From NCBI GenBank assembly GCA_002368865.1, contig DFDT01000147.1, forward strand, positions 15,141-79,140: 64,000 nucleotides of DNA, written 5' to 3'. The notes under the pieces were generated by a model that did no database searches, was not told the origin of the DNA, and worked only from the letters and a program-made list of their open reading frames with translations. This DNA comes from Lachnospiraceae bacterium UBA3821. Lineage in GTDB: Bacteria > Bacillota > Clostridia > Lachnospirales > Lachnospiraceae. Numbering within the stretch: the first letter of the stretch is position 1; each line of letters begins with the position of its first letter. Position numbers and translations under genes: made by a program. This document shows, in pieces, positions 1-8,572 of the stretch.

Positions 1-1355
1 AGAACCAGGTTACTGTCAATGATGATCGGGATGAACAATAAAAGCACCCGCATTGCGATCACCGTTCCCAGCACACTGAACGCCTGCACTGAAAAAGCGA
101 TCGTCCACTGCTTCCGTTTCTCCCCGTCATCCAACGGTTCAATGGCAAACACCAGCGGTCCGATCAGATACAGCACCATCAGCATAAAAATTCTGGTCAC
201 ACAGCTGAAGATGATCACTGCCAGATTCCAGATCAACGCGATCACCACCAACAGATTGATCAGATAGCTGTATCCGTTGGCGCCGAAGCCGAAGCTGAAG
301 TCATTCATCGCCTGTTCCACGTTATAAATATTCTTCTCCCCATAGTAATAGGGTCCCCTCAGTCCGTCTGTCATGGATGGATTTACATTGTATTTGTCCG
401 TTTTGGCCGCCGACATAGTACCCACCAGAAAGGCAAACCGATCCATAGGGATATTCTGACTGACCTGTGTCTTCTGTCGATCATAATGACTGATGGGCTT
501 GAAGCCCGGGTTGGTCTGCAGTACCTTCACTGCATTCTTGATGGATCTGGACACGCTCTCATAATAAACATCCAGCTTTAGATCCCTGCTCAGGTTTGCC
601 GAGAATGCGATCTCCTCGATCACAGACTGCCAGGTATCGATCTCCTTGCCGCTTGCATCCTTTGTCACATAATAGAAATCAAACACACCCTGGTTGTCCA
701 GATAATCCAGATCCGGCCGGATCTCGTTAAAGCAGCTGTTGATGTTATAGGTGCTCTCATAGGACGGATTCATGGAATAATTACCAATGGTATTGAGGAT
801 ACGCCCCATCGCCGCATACTGCTCATCTGTGAAATCAATGTACTTTGCCTTATCCAGGTCGTTCCCATGGTCAAAGGTAAAATTGATCTGCTGAAGCAGC
901 TTGCCGGTGAGGGATAACACCACCATCATGATGATATTCATCGTCAGGATCAGGAGCAGGCTCTTTGCCAGACTGCCTAAAATCTGTCCCAGTGAACGCT
1001 GATCCTTGTCCCTGCCGTCAAACATCTTCCGTGCCACAGCCACCATCGCCACGGCAAAAGCCAATACAATGCCGATAAGTGCCATACCCCAGTATACATT
1101 GGATATCGCATGATTCTCAAAAAATACATCGATCAGAAACTTATCCTTTGCCCCGTTGTAGGTCACCCTTGTCTGCCCGGAGAACACCTGGAACATCTGG
1201 TCAAGGTAATATACCAGCTTGCACAGTCCGCACACCAGATAGTACATCCACTTATATACCGTAGCCTCCAGCAGCTCCTGCATGCCCATAGACGCATAAT
1301 CTGAAATTGTATCTGCCACATCTGAGAAAAAATCGCCTATCGCTAACGCTCTCAT
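1..1355 (-). CDS. VirB6/TrbL-like polytopic conjugation channel protein, 3' end outside window
   Basis: The frame is open from an ATG at 1355 to the left edge, so about 450 residues are visible and the C terminus is missing. A GGGAG ribosome site lies 9 bases before the ATG. The protein has an N-terminal hydrophobic stretch (about residues 35-60), a strong helix around 90-115, a second near 135-155 after a short basic loop, then a large polar domain of about 200 residues, and more hydrophobic helices at about 365-450. This layout of few helices, a big outside loop and a C-terminal helix cluster matches VirB6/TrbL-like inner-membrane components of type IV secretion systems in clostridial conjugative elements. 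It is the last visible gene of the sigma/VirD4 operon, 74 bp after the surface protein gene. Family membership is inferred from topology and context; no catalytic motif exists to confirm it. Confidence 0.7.
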   Translation of the reverse strand, partial: MRALAIGDFFSDVADTISDYASMGMQELLEATVYKWMYYLVCGLCKLVYYLDQMFQVFSGQTRVTYNGAKDKFLIDVFFENHAISNVYWGMALIGIVLAFAVAMVAVARKMFDGRDKDQRSLGQILGSLAKSLLLILTMNIIMMVVLSLTGKLLQQINFTFDHGNDLDKAKYIDFTDEQYAAMGRILNTIGNYSMNPSYESTYNINSCFNEIRPDLDYLDNQGVFDFYYVTKDASGKEIDTWQSVIEEIAFSANLSRDLKLDVYYESVSRSIKNAVKVLQTNPGFKPISHYDRQKTQVSQNIPMDRFAFLVGTMSAAKTDKYNVNPSMTDGLRGPYYYGEKNIYNVEQAMNDFSFGFGANGYSYLINLLVVIALIWNLAVIIFSCVTRIFMLMVLYLIGPLVFAIEPLDDGEKRKQWTIAFSVQAFSVLGTVIAMRVLLLFIPIIIDSNLV

Positions 1356-1429
1356 CTTACTTGTCTCCCTTACTTCCCTCACCCGCACGATCCACAAGCC
1401 CTGCGCGCTTTTTGTATCTGCCGTTCAGA

Positions 1430-2431
1430 CTAACGTATCTTCAAATGAGTTCTGTGATAGTGCACATACGCCACAGCCCCGAAGATCACTGCAAGAAATA
1501 ACAGCAAAAAGATCCAGCCGTTCCTGTCCAGATAGATCATGATCGTGAACGGATACGTACTTATGTTGCCGGCCTCGTCCACCGCAGTGACCACATATCT
1601 GCCGCTCTGTGTGAGCGTATGTGACAGGATCATCTTGTATTCTTCACCGTTCTTCGTGATGGAAACGGTATCATGTTCTCCCTTCCCCTGAATGGTCACG
1701 GGTCCTCTGGCTTTACCGTTCTCATCCACACCTTCCAGCACGAGCTGCGGAGGCGTGGTGTCGATCGTCACCTTCAATGTGTAGCCGATCTGCGTCTGCG
1801 GGCACTCATATTCCACCACATAATAGCCCTCCTGTGACATATCCACAAACTTCCGGGACCAATTGACCGTTTCCCCGTCCCTTGTGACATTCGTAATCCG
1901 AAGTCCATCCGGCATGGAATAATTCAGGATCTGTCCCGTTGAACTGCCCACGATTGTGAAAGAAAACAGACTCCGCGCCTGCTCCCCGGAGATCATGCGC
2001 ACCGTATAATTTCCGCTGTCCGAAATCCCTCCCTTGGGATATTCGATCTCCTCGCCGTTTCGATAAAACATCACCGCCACATCGTCCGGCACGGTGACCG
2101 TCACCTTGTCCCGCACGATCATGCCGTCCGCCACATTCGCATAAACATCCGAAATACCGGTGGGATACGCAAAGAGCCGTTTCTCTGTATCATAATACAT
2201 CGTATCTGACAGCCAGACACTGTTGGATACCACCTGCATCTCCGAACCGCTGTCTCCTCCCTGAATGCGTTCCCCCGTAAAGGAATCCAGTTGTCCATAG
2301 TAATCAAAATCCGATGCGCGGGCCGACATTGCCGCACCTGAAATGCCACAGGCGGCGACCAAAATGCCCACCGCGCATTTTATGCCGATTCCCCTATTTA
2401 TTTCCTGCATCTTCCGCACTATCTTATGCAT
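1430..2431 (-). CDS. Secreted, membrane-anchored Ig-like surface protein of the T4SS operon
   Basis: The start chosen is the ATG at 2431, preceded by GGAGG at 6 bases and overlapping the stop of the VirD4 gene by 8 bp, so the two are translationally coupled. The frame is open further upstream, but that part lies inside virD4. The product (333 aa) has an N-terminal signal/anchor segment, a long extracellular part, and one C-terminal transmembrane helix followed by a short basic tail. The extracellular part ends in a bacterial Ig-like beta domain whose TPP and TAVDEAGN motifs resemble HYR/Big-type repeats. Proteins like this accompany VirD4 in clostridial conjugation modules and probably sit on the cell surface near the channel. 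I do not know its precise role. Confidence 0.7.
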   Translation of the reverse strand: MHKIVRKMQEINRGIGIKCAVGILVAACGISGAAMSARASDFDYYGQLDSFTGERIQGGDSGSEMQVVSNSVWLSDTMYYDTEKRLFAYPTGISDVYANVADGMIVRDKVTVTVPDDVAVMFYRNGEEIEYPKGGISDSGNYTVRMISGEQARSLFSFTIVGSSTGQILNYSMPDGLRITNVTRDGETVNWSRKFVDMSQEGYYVVEYECPQTQIGYTLKVTIDTTPPQLVLEGVDENGKARGPVTIQGKGEHDTVSITKNGEEYKMILSHTLTQSGRYVVTAVDEAGNISTYPFTIMIYLDRNGWIFLLLFLAVIFGAVAYVHYHRTHLKIR

Positions 2432-4442
2432 TCTTATCCTCCGGTCCCAGCACTGCCTCATTGCGGGCATTCAGGTCATAAAACACCTCATCCGCCCGGA
2501 ACATGTTGCTGCGGATCTCGCCTAAGTCCATCTGCCCCATCTGATAATACTTGCACAGGTAACTAGGCGTATATTTCGTCATCAACGGATAGTTACCGAA
2601 GGTCACGATAATGGCGTTACCCGTGGATTCCTTGTTGTTTAATTTCTGCAGCTCCGACGGATAAATGAGCGGTCGTACCTGGGTCTGATTCGACACACTG
2701 TAATCCCCCTCCTTCGCACCCATGCTGGCGGAAGTCGAGGACGTGCGCACCGTCATGTTGCCGCACAGCTCCGAGAACTCCTTACAGGTTCCGATATCGT
2801 TGGAACCGATGAACATCTTCATACCGCAGTTACTCTTCACGATATCCGCCACCTTCTCACCATAGACATTGTTCAGCTGGGAGTAGCTCTGCACCACCAT
2901 GTTGAACCAGATCTTACGGGAACGTCCTACAGTGATCATCTTGTCAAACTTCTCGATCTTTGGCATGTTACCGAACTCATCCAGAATAAAATATACATTC
3001 CTGGGCAGACTCAAATCCTCTCTTGCGCTGGCCACCTTGATGAGTGCCTTGTACATGCAGAGGATAAACACTGCCGCCAGACCATGTCTGGTATCCTTCT
3101 CATCCGGTATCTTCATGAATAACGCCGTTGGCTTCTCCGCGAATTCCTCCGCCCTAATGTCCGTGGCAGAGGTCAGACCGCACAAGCCCCGGTCGTTAAA
3201 CATATTCAGCTTATCGAATGTAATGGACATATAGGAGGACATGGTCGTGTCCGCCGCGGATAGCACCTGTCTGGACAGGGTCACCGCCTGGGACAGCGGA
3301 TTTCTGCCCTCAAAATATTTTTTCAGCGCCTCAAACTCGTTCTCCGAGTTGGTCAAAGCTTTATTCAGATTAAAGAAATTGAACTTCTCCTTGGTCATGC
3401 CAAGCTCCGGATCCTCGCTATCCTCCAGCATCGCCAGACAGGTTGCCATGATGATGGACCTGGCTCCCTTCTCCCACAGGGGATCCTTCTCATTCTCAAT
3501 GGGACAGATGACCGAGATCAGGTCATTTAAGTCCTCATACATCTCGTCATAAATCTTCTGCTTCGTCACCGCCACATCATCCTGACAGTGGGACACATCC
3601 GCGTATGCATTGCCCCGCCATTCCGCCCAGACCTCTCCATCCTCTGCAAGTCCGTCCATCTGTTTTAATTCCGGATACTTCGCCATATTGTCCCTGTGCA
3701 GTCTAATCCCCCGACCTGCCTCCAGATACTCCTGATACATATCCCAGATGCCGCCTAAAGGATTCCAGCGGCTGGAGGTATAGGTATCACGCAGATCCAG
3801 AAGCAGTACGTTATATCCCCTGGATTTTAAAAACTTAGAGTGCAGGGAAAACAGTTCTCCCTTGGGATCCGTCATGATCATGCTGCTTCCCGCATTTGTG
3901 GCACCCAGCAGCTGGATCATAGGATTGATAAAGGTGGTCGTCTTACCGGAACCGGTAGCACCGATGACCAGGGAATGGGCACCCGGCAAAAAGTTAATGT
4001 GCATCTTCCCTTTCTTATCCACGATGGCCCGGACAGGAATGCCGTCCTTCTTCACCTCAGAAAGCTTGTCGTATGTATAACCGGGGAAATAGTTATCCCG
4101 CTCCTTCTCCGTGAGGAATCGGCTGTTCTCCAGTGCCCCCTCCGCTCTGGCATCCAGTCCCTTCCTCTCCTTCATGCCCTTAGCGCTCATGGAATGATAA
4201 TCGCTCACAAAGAACCAGAGCCCCACAATGACCATGCCGAACACGCCGTACAGCCATGTGGGCGGCTCCAACAGAACGCGCCAGCTCCACACAATACCCT
4301 GTCCGGCAAAAATCCCCTGGATATTGTCAAAGATCGTCCTGGCAAAAAAGCCGAGGATTGCGGTCCCTGCAGCAAACACCACCAGATTCAAAGCGATGAT
4401 CCCGGGCTTGATATCCTTTAATTTATCCGTCAACCACTTCAT
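2424..4442 (-). CDS. virD4: VirD4/TraG-type type IV coupling ATPase
   Basis: This 672-aa protein is the hexameric inner-membrane ATPase that selects DNA or protein substrates and feeds them to a type IV secretion channel. Two N-terminal transmembrane helices (about residues 14-35 and 65-80) precede the cytoplasmic motor domain. Walker A is GATGSGKTT at 161-169 (Lys167) and Walker B is FILDEFGN at 485-492. The all-alpha domain lies between them, and the MVVQSYSQL segment after Walker B is typical of TraG/VirD4. The full family length is present. The start at 4442 has an AAGGAG site 7 bases upstream. It sits downstream of an ECF sigma gene, which is unusual: coupling proteins normally lie with relaxase genes, and no relaxase is in this window. 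Its presence is the main argument that the neighbouring giant proteins could be exported. Confidence 0.93.
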   Translation of the reverse strand: MKWLTDKLKDIKPGIIALNLVVFAAGTAILGFFARTIFDNIQGIFAGQGIVWSWRVLLEPPTWLYGVFGMVIVGLWFFVSDYHSMSAKGMKERKGLDARAEGALENSRFLTEKERDNYFPGYTYDKLSEVKKDGIPVRAIVDKKGKMHINFLPGAHSLVIGATGSGKTTTFINPMIQLLGATNAGSSMIMTDPKGELFSLHSKFLKSRGYNVLLLDLRDTYTSSRWNPLGGIWDMYQEYLEAGRGIRLHRDNMAKYPELKQMDGLAEDGEVWAEWRGNAYADVSHCQDDVAVTKQKIYDEMYEDLNDLISVICPIENEKDPLWEKGARSIIMATCLAMLEDSEDPELGMTKEKFNFFNLNKALTNSENEFEALKKYFEGRNPLSQAVTLSRQVLSAADTTMSSYMSITFDKLNMFNDRGLCGLTSATDIRAEEFAEKPTALFMKIPDEKDTRHGLAAVFILCMYKALIKVASAREDLSLPRNVYFILDEFGNMPKIEKFDKMITVGRSRKIWFNMVVQSYSQLNNVYGEKVADIVKSNCGMKMFIGSNDIGTCKEFSELCGNMTVRTSSTSASMGAKEGDYSVSNQTQVRPLIYPSELQKLNNKESTGNAIIVTFGNYPLMTKYTPSYLCKYYQMGQMDLGEIRSNMFRADEVFYDLNARNEAVLGPEDKNA

Positions 4443-4476
4443 AGATAAGCTCCTTTTGCGCTTTGAAACGCCCCTC

Positions 4477-5925
4477 TTATTGTCCGCCCTTGATCGCGTC
4501 CGTTACCTGCATGTTTCCGGCACTGTCATAATTCACTTTCTGCCAGTAAATGCGATTGCTCTGTGAACCGGCATAAAAACCTGCCCCGGGATAACTGATA
4601 TAAGTTGCCGTATCCCGCATGATCTGTCCTCCGCCGTTCACCAGCCCCAGTGTCTGGGCACCCTTATCAAGGTTTGAATCCGTCATTTTAACGGTGTTCA
4701 GAAAGCTTCCGGGAGTTTTTAACACCACGCCAAACAGGATTGCGCCGCCTGCATGATTCTCCACCACACTGTTGGTTCCCACATCCGCTATGCCGGCTGC
4801 CAGGATCCCGTAATTGACCACCGTTCCGCTGTTGCGCACATAGAACCAGGCATTTTCCGTAGCGTTCAGATATCCCTTCGGATTCCCCGCATATACTCTG
4901 CCGCCCGACATGATCGCCAATGTCCCGCCGTCAATATTGATATCCCCGCCTTTTTTCTTCGGGGTAAACGGCATCATGACGCCTCCGTCCTCCACCAGGA
5001 TCGTGCCGTGGCACTTGATGGTCCCGTTCACAAAGAAGCTTCCCTTCACACAGAGTACGCTCCCCTCCGGGATGGTCATAGTAGCGCCGTCCATAAGAAT
5101 CAGATCGTCCTCCGCCACATACACCTGATCGTTGTCCATGGTCCAGTCGCCGTAAATGCAGCTGTATTCCACCTCTGATGCCCCATAGACCCAGAATCTT
5201 GAGTTGGAATCCCAATCCGCATCTCCGCCGGAGCCGCATCCGCAGAAACACCCGTTTCCGTTTGTGTCAATTGATTTGCGCAGCACCGCGTCGTTTCCGG
5301 ATATGTTCCAGAAGATGATATTTTCACCGTTCGACACTTTGCTTCCGATCCCTTTTTCGTCTGCCCGCTTCTTATCCATGATCGTCATCCAGTCGGCCGA
5401 AGACCAGGTGTTTGACTGGATATGGCTTCCGCCCGAACGGTCAAGATACTTACCTGTCCCTTTTCCATTGGAATAAAACTCTAAGATATACTTCCTTGCG
5501 TTTTTGTTATCGCCGTCCGTGCCTCCGTAGTGGAAATACGGCACATCCATGAGTCCCCGGGTATAAAAGGTATCTCCTGTGGATATGTAGGGATCCACAT
5601 TGATATTCACCGCCGTCCAGCTCAGTCCATGACTGCTTTCCGCTCCCCAGTTGTTGCCGGAGCTGAAATAATAACTACCGTTCCATTCAAACATCAGCAT
5701 CCCGAAAAAACCGTTCTGAGGCATCTCATACAGCTTTGTCCACTTGATGAATTTGATCGTCCTGATGGGCGCACCCGCCGCCCGGACATCCTTGAGTCTC
5801 GTCATATCCGAAAAGAGTCCTGCAGTCAGCAGCGCGATCCCGGCAAGCAGTGCAACAGCCGCTCTGCAAAAGCTGTGTTTTTCTGTCTTCTTGTTTTTCT
5901 TATCTTTTCCCTGATCCCTTTTCAT
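4477..5925 (-). CDS. Secreted beta-repeat protein, function unknown
   Basis: The 482-aa product has a very basic N terminus, a hydrophobic signal/anchor segment at about residues 24-45 and a long exported region. The central part is rich in aromatic, Gly, Asn and Ser residues and contains a Cys cluster (FCGCGSGG near residue 225). The second half has short repeating turns of the type GTI-x-CHGTILVEDGGVM, then GGTLAIMSGGRVY, which look like rungs of a beta-solenoid similar to polymer-forming or bactofilin-type folds. It lies 12 bp after the small sigma-operon gene and 34 bp before virD4, so it is part of the same transcript. I do not recognise a named family. A role as a surface or pilus-like accessory of the secretion apparatus is inference from position only. 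Confidence 0.6.
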   Translation of the reverse strand: MKRDQGKDKKNKKTEKHSFCRAAVALLAGIALLTAGLFSDMTRLKDVRAAGAPIRTIKFIKWTKLYEMPQNGFFGMLMFEWNGSYYFSSGNNWGAESSHGLSWTAVNINVDPYISTGDTFYTRGLMDVPYFHYGGTDGDNKNARKYILEFYSNGKGTGKYLDRSGGSHIQSNTWSSADWMTIMDKKRADEKGIGSKVSNGENIIFWNISGNDAVLRKSIDTNGNGCFCGCGSGGDADWDSNSRFWVYGASEVEYSCIYGDWTMDNDQVYVAEDDLILMDGATMTIPEGSVLCVKGSFFVNGTIKCHGTILVEDGGVMMPFTPKKKGGDINIDGGTLAIMSGGRVYAGNPKGYLNATENAWFYVRNSGTVVNYGILAAGIADVGTNSVVENHAGGAILFGVVLKTPGSFLNTVKMTDSNLDKGAQTLGLVNGGGQIMRDTATYISYPGAGFYAGSQSNRIYWQKVNYDSAGNMQVTDAIKGGQ

Positions 5926-5937
5926 AATCCCGTCTTA

Positions 5938-6192
5938 TCACCTCGGTCCGATTGTCTTTCCCTTTGTATCTTCTGTTTTATGCGTTTTTTCCGATACTTC
6001 TGATCTTTGTGTTTTTTGCATTTGTCTTTCGGGCTGCGGACCGCTCCTGCCCGCGCCGGCCGCCTGCCTTTGAAGTCTCGCTTCCGCCGACCTGGCCTTC
6101 CAGCAGGTACGCTCCACCAGCCGTTTCGGCGCCGCCGGTTCCCGCATGGCCTCTTTTAACAATACACCGATTCGCTCATCATTCATCTGCAT
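5938..6192 (-). CDS. Small sigma-operon protein, candidate soluble anti-sigma or modulator
   Basis: This 84-aa frame lies directly between the ECF sigma gene and the secreted-protein gene. Its first 30 residues are acidic/helical (an NDERIGVLLKEAM segment followed by a PAAPKRLVERT segment); the rest is very rich in Arg, Lys, Gln and Ala and probably disordered. There is no transmembrane helix, so it is not a classical membrane anti-sigma. A GGGGAG site lies about 11 bases before the ATG. Genes immediately after ECF sigma factors often encode their regulators, which is the only basis for the suggested role. It could also be a truncated remnant of a longer anti-sigma protein. Confidence 0.5.
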   Translation of the reverse strand: MQMNDERIGVLLKEAMREPAAPKRLVERTCWKARSAEARLQRQAAGAGRSGPQPERQMQKTQRSEVSEKTHKTEDTKGKTIGPR

Positions 6193-6246
6193 TCCGATCC
6201 CATCTCCCCAACCTTTTTCAATCAGCCCGACATTCCTGCCCTCTGC

Positions 6247-6296
6247 CTTTTATACATAGTCTTTTATACACAGCCTTTTATACACTGTCTTTTATT
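6247..6296. repeat. 14-bp tandem repeat after the sigma gene
   Basis: The unit beginning CTTTTATACA on the plus strand starts at 6247, 6261, 6275 and 6289, a strict 14-bp period with the last copy running into the sigma stop codon. Read on the transcribed strand it gives a series of ATAAAAG blocks between the sigma gene and the 84-aa gene. The function is unknown; it could arise by slippage or act as a protein-binding or RNA-processing site. Confidence 0.85.
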
Positions 6297-6780
6297 TCCG
6301 CCTGCGTTCTGCCGCATCCGCCGCCTCAAGCGCCTGCTTCAGCTGTTCTCTCCCCCGCATCAGCAAAGACTTCACTGTATTTTCGGGCTTATCCAGCACC
6401 TCTGCCACATGCTTCACCGACAGCCCGTCCAGATAATAAAGACTGATGGCCTCCCTGTAATCCGGCTTCAGCGCCTCCATCGCCCTGCGCAGATCATACA
6501 GCTCCTCCCGCTGCAGTCCCGGCTCCTCGGCCGCGATCTGCAACTCCTCCAGTTCCTCATAAGGCATCCGCTTCATGAACAGATCCTTTGCGCAGTTGAT
6601 CGTCACCTTGATCAGCCACGCCTTTCTGTGCTCCTCGCTTTCAAAGCTCCTGGGCTTCCGATAATACCGCAGAAACACCTCGCTGTACACGTCCTCCGCA
6701 TCCGCTGCCTGCTTCACATAACGCATTGCGATCCGATATACCATATCACTATATGTCAGTACGACTGTTTCCGCATCCAT
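6292..6780 (-). CDS. ECF-type RNA polymerase sigma factor
   Basis: The product is a group 4 (ECF) sigma factor of 162 aa. Region 2 is visible in the stretch around YSDMVYRIAMRY and DAEDVYSEVFLRYY, followed by the typical KAWLIKVTINCAKD segment. Region 4 has the YREAISLYYLDGLSVKHVAEVL helix-turn-helix and NTVKSLLMRGREQLK recognition helix. The frame is open 20 codons further up to an ATG at 6840, but I prefer the ATG at 6780 because family members begin with a similar short N terminus and the upstream ATG has its purine-rich site too close. The gene is headed by a class I (SARP-type) promoter at 6895-6925 and carries a class II motif at 6789-6816. It heads the VirD4/VirB6-like operon. I infer that it reads the class II promoters in front of the giant genes. 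Confidence 0.9.
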   Translation of the reverse strand: MDAETVVLTYSDMVYRIAMRYVKQAADAEDVYSEVFLRYYRKPRSFESEEHRKAWLIKVTINCAKDLFMKRMPYEELEELQIAAEEPGLQREELYDLRRAMEALKPDYREAISLYYLDGLSVKHVAEVLDKPENTVKSLLMRGREQLKQALEAADAAERRRK

Positions 6781-6788
6781 CTGATTGT

Positions 6789-6816
6789 AATACCCTGCAC
6801 CTTTCCTATTGGTTGC
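6789..6816 (-). promoter_or_regulatory. Class II motif GCAACC-N15-GGGTATT at the sigma gene
   Basis: On the minus strand GCAACC is followed by 15 bases and GGGTATT, identical in span (28 bp) to the copies before the giant genes. GCAACC is here part of a perfect palindrome, GGTTGCAACC (6811-6820). Only 8 bases separate the -10-like element from the preferred sigma start codon, so a transcript from here would be leaderless or nearly so. It suggests autoregulation. Confidence 0.75.
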
Positions 6817-6894
6817 AACCGATGAGCATATTTTTCTCATCCTTTCACAGCGTCTTCCGCTATGGGTACACCACTCGACAGTAATCCATATTCG

Positions 6895-6925
6895 ATGATA
6901 AACCTACATGTCCAATAAATGTCCA
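6895..6925 (-). promoter_or_regulatory. Class I promoter: TGGACA direct repeat, 8 bp, TATCAT
   Basis: On the minus strand two TGGACA hexamers (6920-6925 and 6909-6914) are 11 bp apart and the proximal one ends 8 bp before TATCAT (6895-6900). No consensus -35 box is present at the normal distance; the repeats take its place, as in activator-dependent promoters. It drives the sigma/VirD4 operon. Confidence 0.75.
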
Positions 6926-6927
6926 GT

Positions 6928-6962
6928 AAAAAAGAGCAGCTTTGAAAAAAACTGCTCTTTTT
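6928..6962 (-). terminator. Hairpin terminator of the sensory operon, probably bidirectional
   Basis: An 11-base stem of AAAAAGAGCAG against CTGCTCTTTTT with a 12-base loop ends in a T run in both directions. It lies 33 bp after the SpoIIE-like gene and directly before the class I promoter of the sigma gene, insulating the two operons. Confidence 0.9.
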
Positions 6963-6995
6963 GTTCCGTTTTGTCCTTTATGCTCTTTATCATCT

Positions 6996-8561
6996 TTATT
7001 TCCCCGTGTACTTAATGCACAGCATGGTCACATCATCAAACTGGGGTGTCTTTCCGATAAATGTCTGAATTGTCTCCCTGACAGCTCTGTCCAACTCCTT
7101 GGGAGATGCCTGGCAGTTCCTGTTCAACGCCTCCAGCATCCGTTCCATGCCGAAACGCTCCCTGCTCTCAGTGACAGCCTCCACCACACCGTCCGTATAG
7201 ACATAAAGCGTATCCCCCGGCATAAGCAGGAAAGACTCCTCCCTGTAGGTCATTCCCTCCATGGTCGCAAGGGGCAGCCCGTGGGTGTCCTTAAGCAGTT
7301 CAAACGCCCCGCCCTGCCTGCTGACCGCCGGATACTCATGGCCGGCGTTCACCGTCCTAAGCTCCCCTGTGGATATGGTGAGTACACCCAGCCAGGCCGT
7401 CACAAACATTTCCACCTTGTTGCCCTCACAGAGCTGATCATTCACCTGACCAAACACCTTGGACAGATCGGAACAGTCCGCCATCGTCCGGTTCTTGATG
7501 AGCGCCTTGGAAACCATCATAAAGAGCGCCGCAGGAACTCCCTTGCCCGACACATCTGCGATCACCATGGCCAGATGATCCTCATCCACCAGAAAGAAAT
7601 CATAGAAATCCCCGCCAACCTCCTTCGCCGGCGTCATGGATGCGAACAGATCGAACTCATCCCGCTCCGGATACGGCGGGAAGATCTGCGGCAGCATATT
7701 CTCCTGAATACTCGCCGCCATCGCCAGATCCTTGTCTGCCATCATCTGCTCCCTGCCCTGCACCACATTAAACATGCAATACATCAACAGAATAACCAAC
7801 ATGATCGTAGCATTGGTGATCGATACCCCGTAGAAAAATATAGACGCCAGGCCGACCAGCAGGGGAAACAGCACATACATAAAAAATGTCACCAACTGTA
7901 CCGTTTTCAGCCGTTTTCTCTCCACCCATACCACCACAAGCGTCGCAATGAGCGTCAGGTAAGTGTACACATTCGACACCGGATGCAGCACGCTCCTGTG
8001 ATAAACACCCATGGCATCCACCGTAAAGTATATCCCTGTAAACAGATTGAGCACCCGCATGCCCAGCGCCACTATAAGTCCTGTGAAATAAACCCGATCC
8101 CATTTTTTCAGTGTGTCATCTTCAATTCGCAGAACCACCGACGCATACCGCCAGAACAGATACGCGATCAGCGGTCCTGACGCAAAAAGCAGCGTATTGC
8201 TGAGCACATTCCAGAAGCTCATCGACGGTATCCCGTCCACCAGCCACGCGGCCTCGTCCACGAACATGGCAAAAAAATCCGTAACCAGCATTCCCAAAAA
8301 CGCATTCTGAATCTTACCCACCTTGTGAACATCCAACACACAACAGATAAACAACATATACCCCATGATCATGCCAAAGATATCCACCACCACATTGATC
8401 ATTCGCACCGTGTCCAGTTCCAATCCGTACAGCCAGAACAGAGCGATTGCCTGCAGGATAAAAAAGATAAACACCACTGATATTACAAAAGCTCTCTTCC
8501 GAAACTTCGCCATCAAATCCATATCTGTACCTACAACCTCTTGTCCCAATATATTTTTCAC
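6996..8561 (-). CDS. Membrane SpoIIE/RsbU-type PP2C serine phosphatase
   Basis: The 521-aa protein has about seven hydrophobic helices in its first 250 residues and a cytoplasmic PP2C-like phosphatase domain after it. The phosphatase signature is visible as the AKEVGGDFYDF segment, the VIADVSGKGVPAALFM segment with its metal-binding Asp and Gly, VNAGHEYP, and the final QFDDVTMLCI. Such enzymes dephosphorylate anti-anti-sigma proteins and so act opposite to RsbW kinases, one of which is encoded just upstream. I chose the GTG at 8561 because GAGAGG lies 7 bases before it; a TTG at 8576 overlapping the previous stop is the alternative. It is the last gene of the sensory operon and is followed by the hairpin terminator at 6928-6962. 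No RsbV-like partner is visible in the window. Confidence 0.88.
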   Translation of the reverse strand: MKNILGQEVVGTDMDLMAKFRKRAFVISVVFIFFILQAIALFWLYGLELDTVRMINVVVDIFGMIMGYMLFICCVLDVHKVGKIQNAFLGMLVTDFFAMFVDEAAWLVDGIPSMSFWNVLSNTLLFASGPLIAYLFWRYASVVLRIEDDTLKKWDRVYFTGLIVALGMRVLNLFTGIYFTVDAMGVYHRSVLHPVSNVYTYLTLIATLVVVWVERKRLKTVQLVTFFMYVLFPLLVGLASIFFYGVSITNATIMLVILLMYCMFNVVQGREQMMADKDLAMAASIQENMLPQIFPPYPERDEFDLFASMTPAKEVGGDFYDFFLVDEDHLAMVIADVSGKGVPAALFMMVSKALIKNRTMADCSDLSKVFGQVNDQLCEGNKVEMFVTAWLGVLTISTGELRTVNAGHEYPAVSRQGGAFELLKDTHGLPLATMEGMTYREESFLLMPGDTLYVYTDGVVEAVTESRERFGMERMLEALNRNCQASPKELDRAVRETIQTFIGKTPQFDDVTMLCIKYTGK

Positions 8562-8572
8562 CTGCAAACCTC

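Noticed and set aside
6781-6840. Longer start of the sigma factor at 6840
   Set aside because: The purine run directly abuts the ATG and the added residues are not typical for the family; the shorter form is preferred but the longer one is not excluded.
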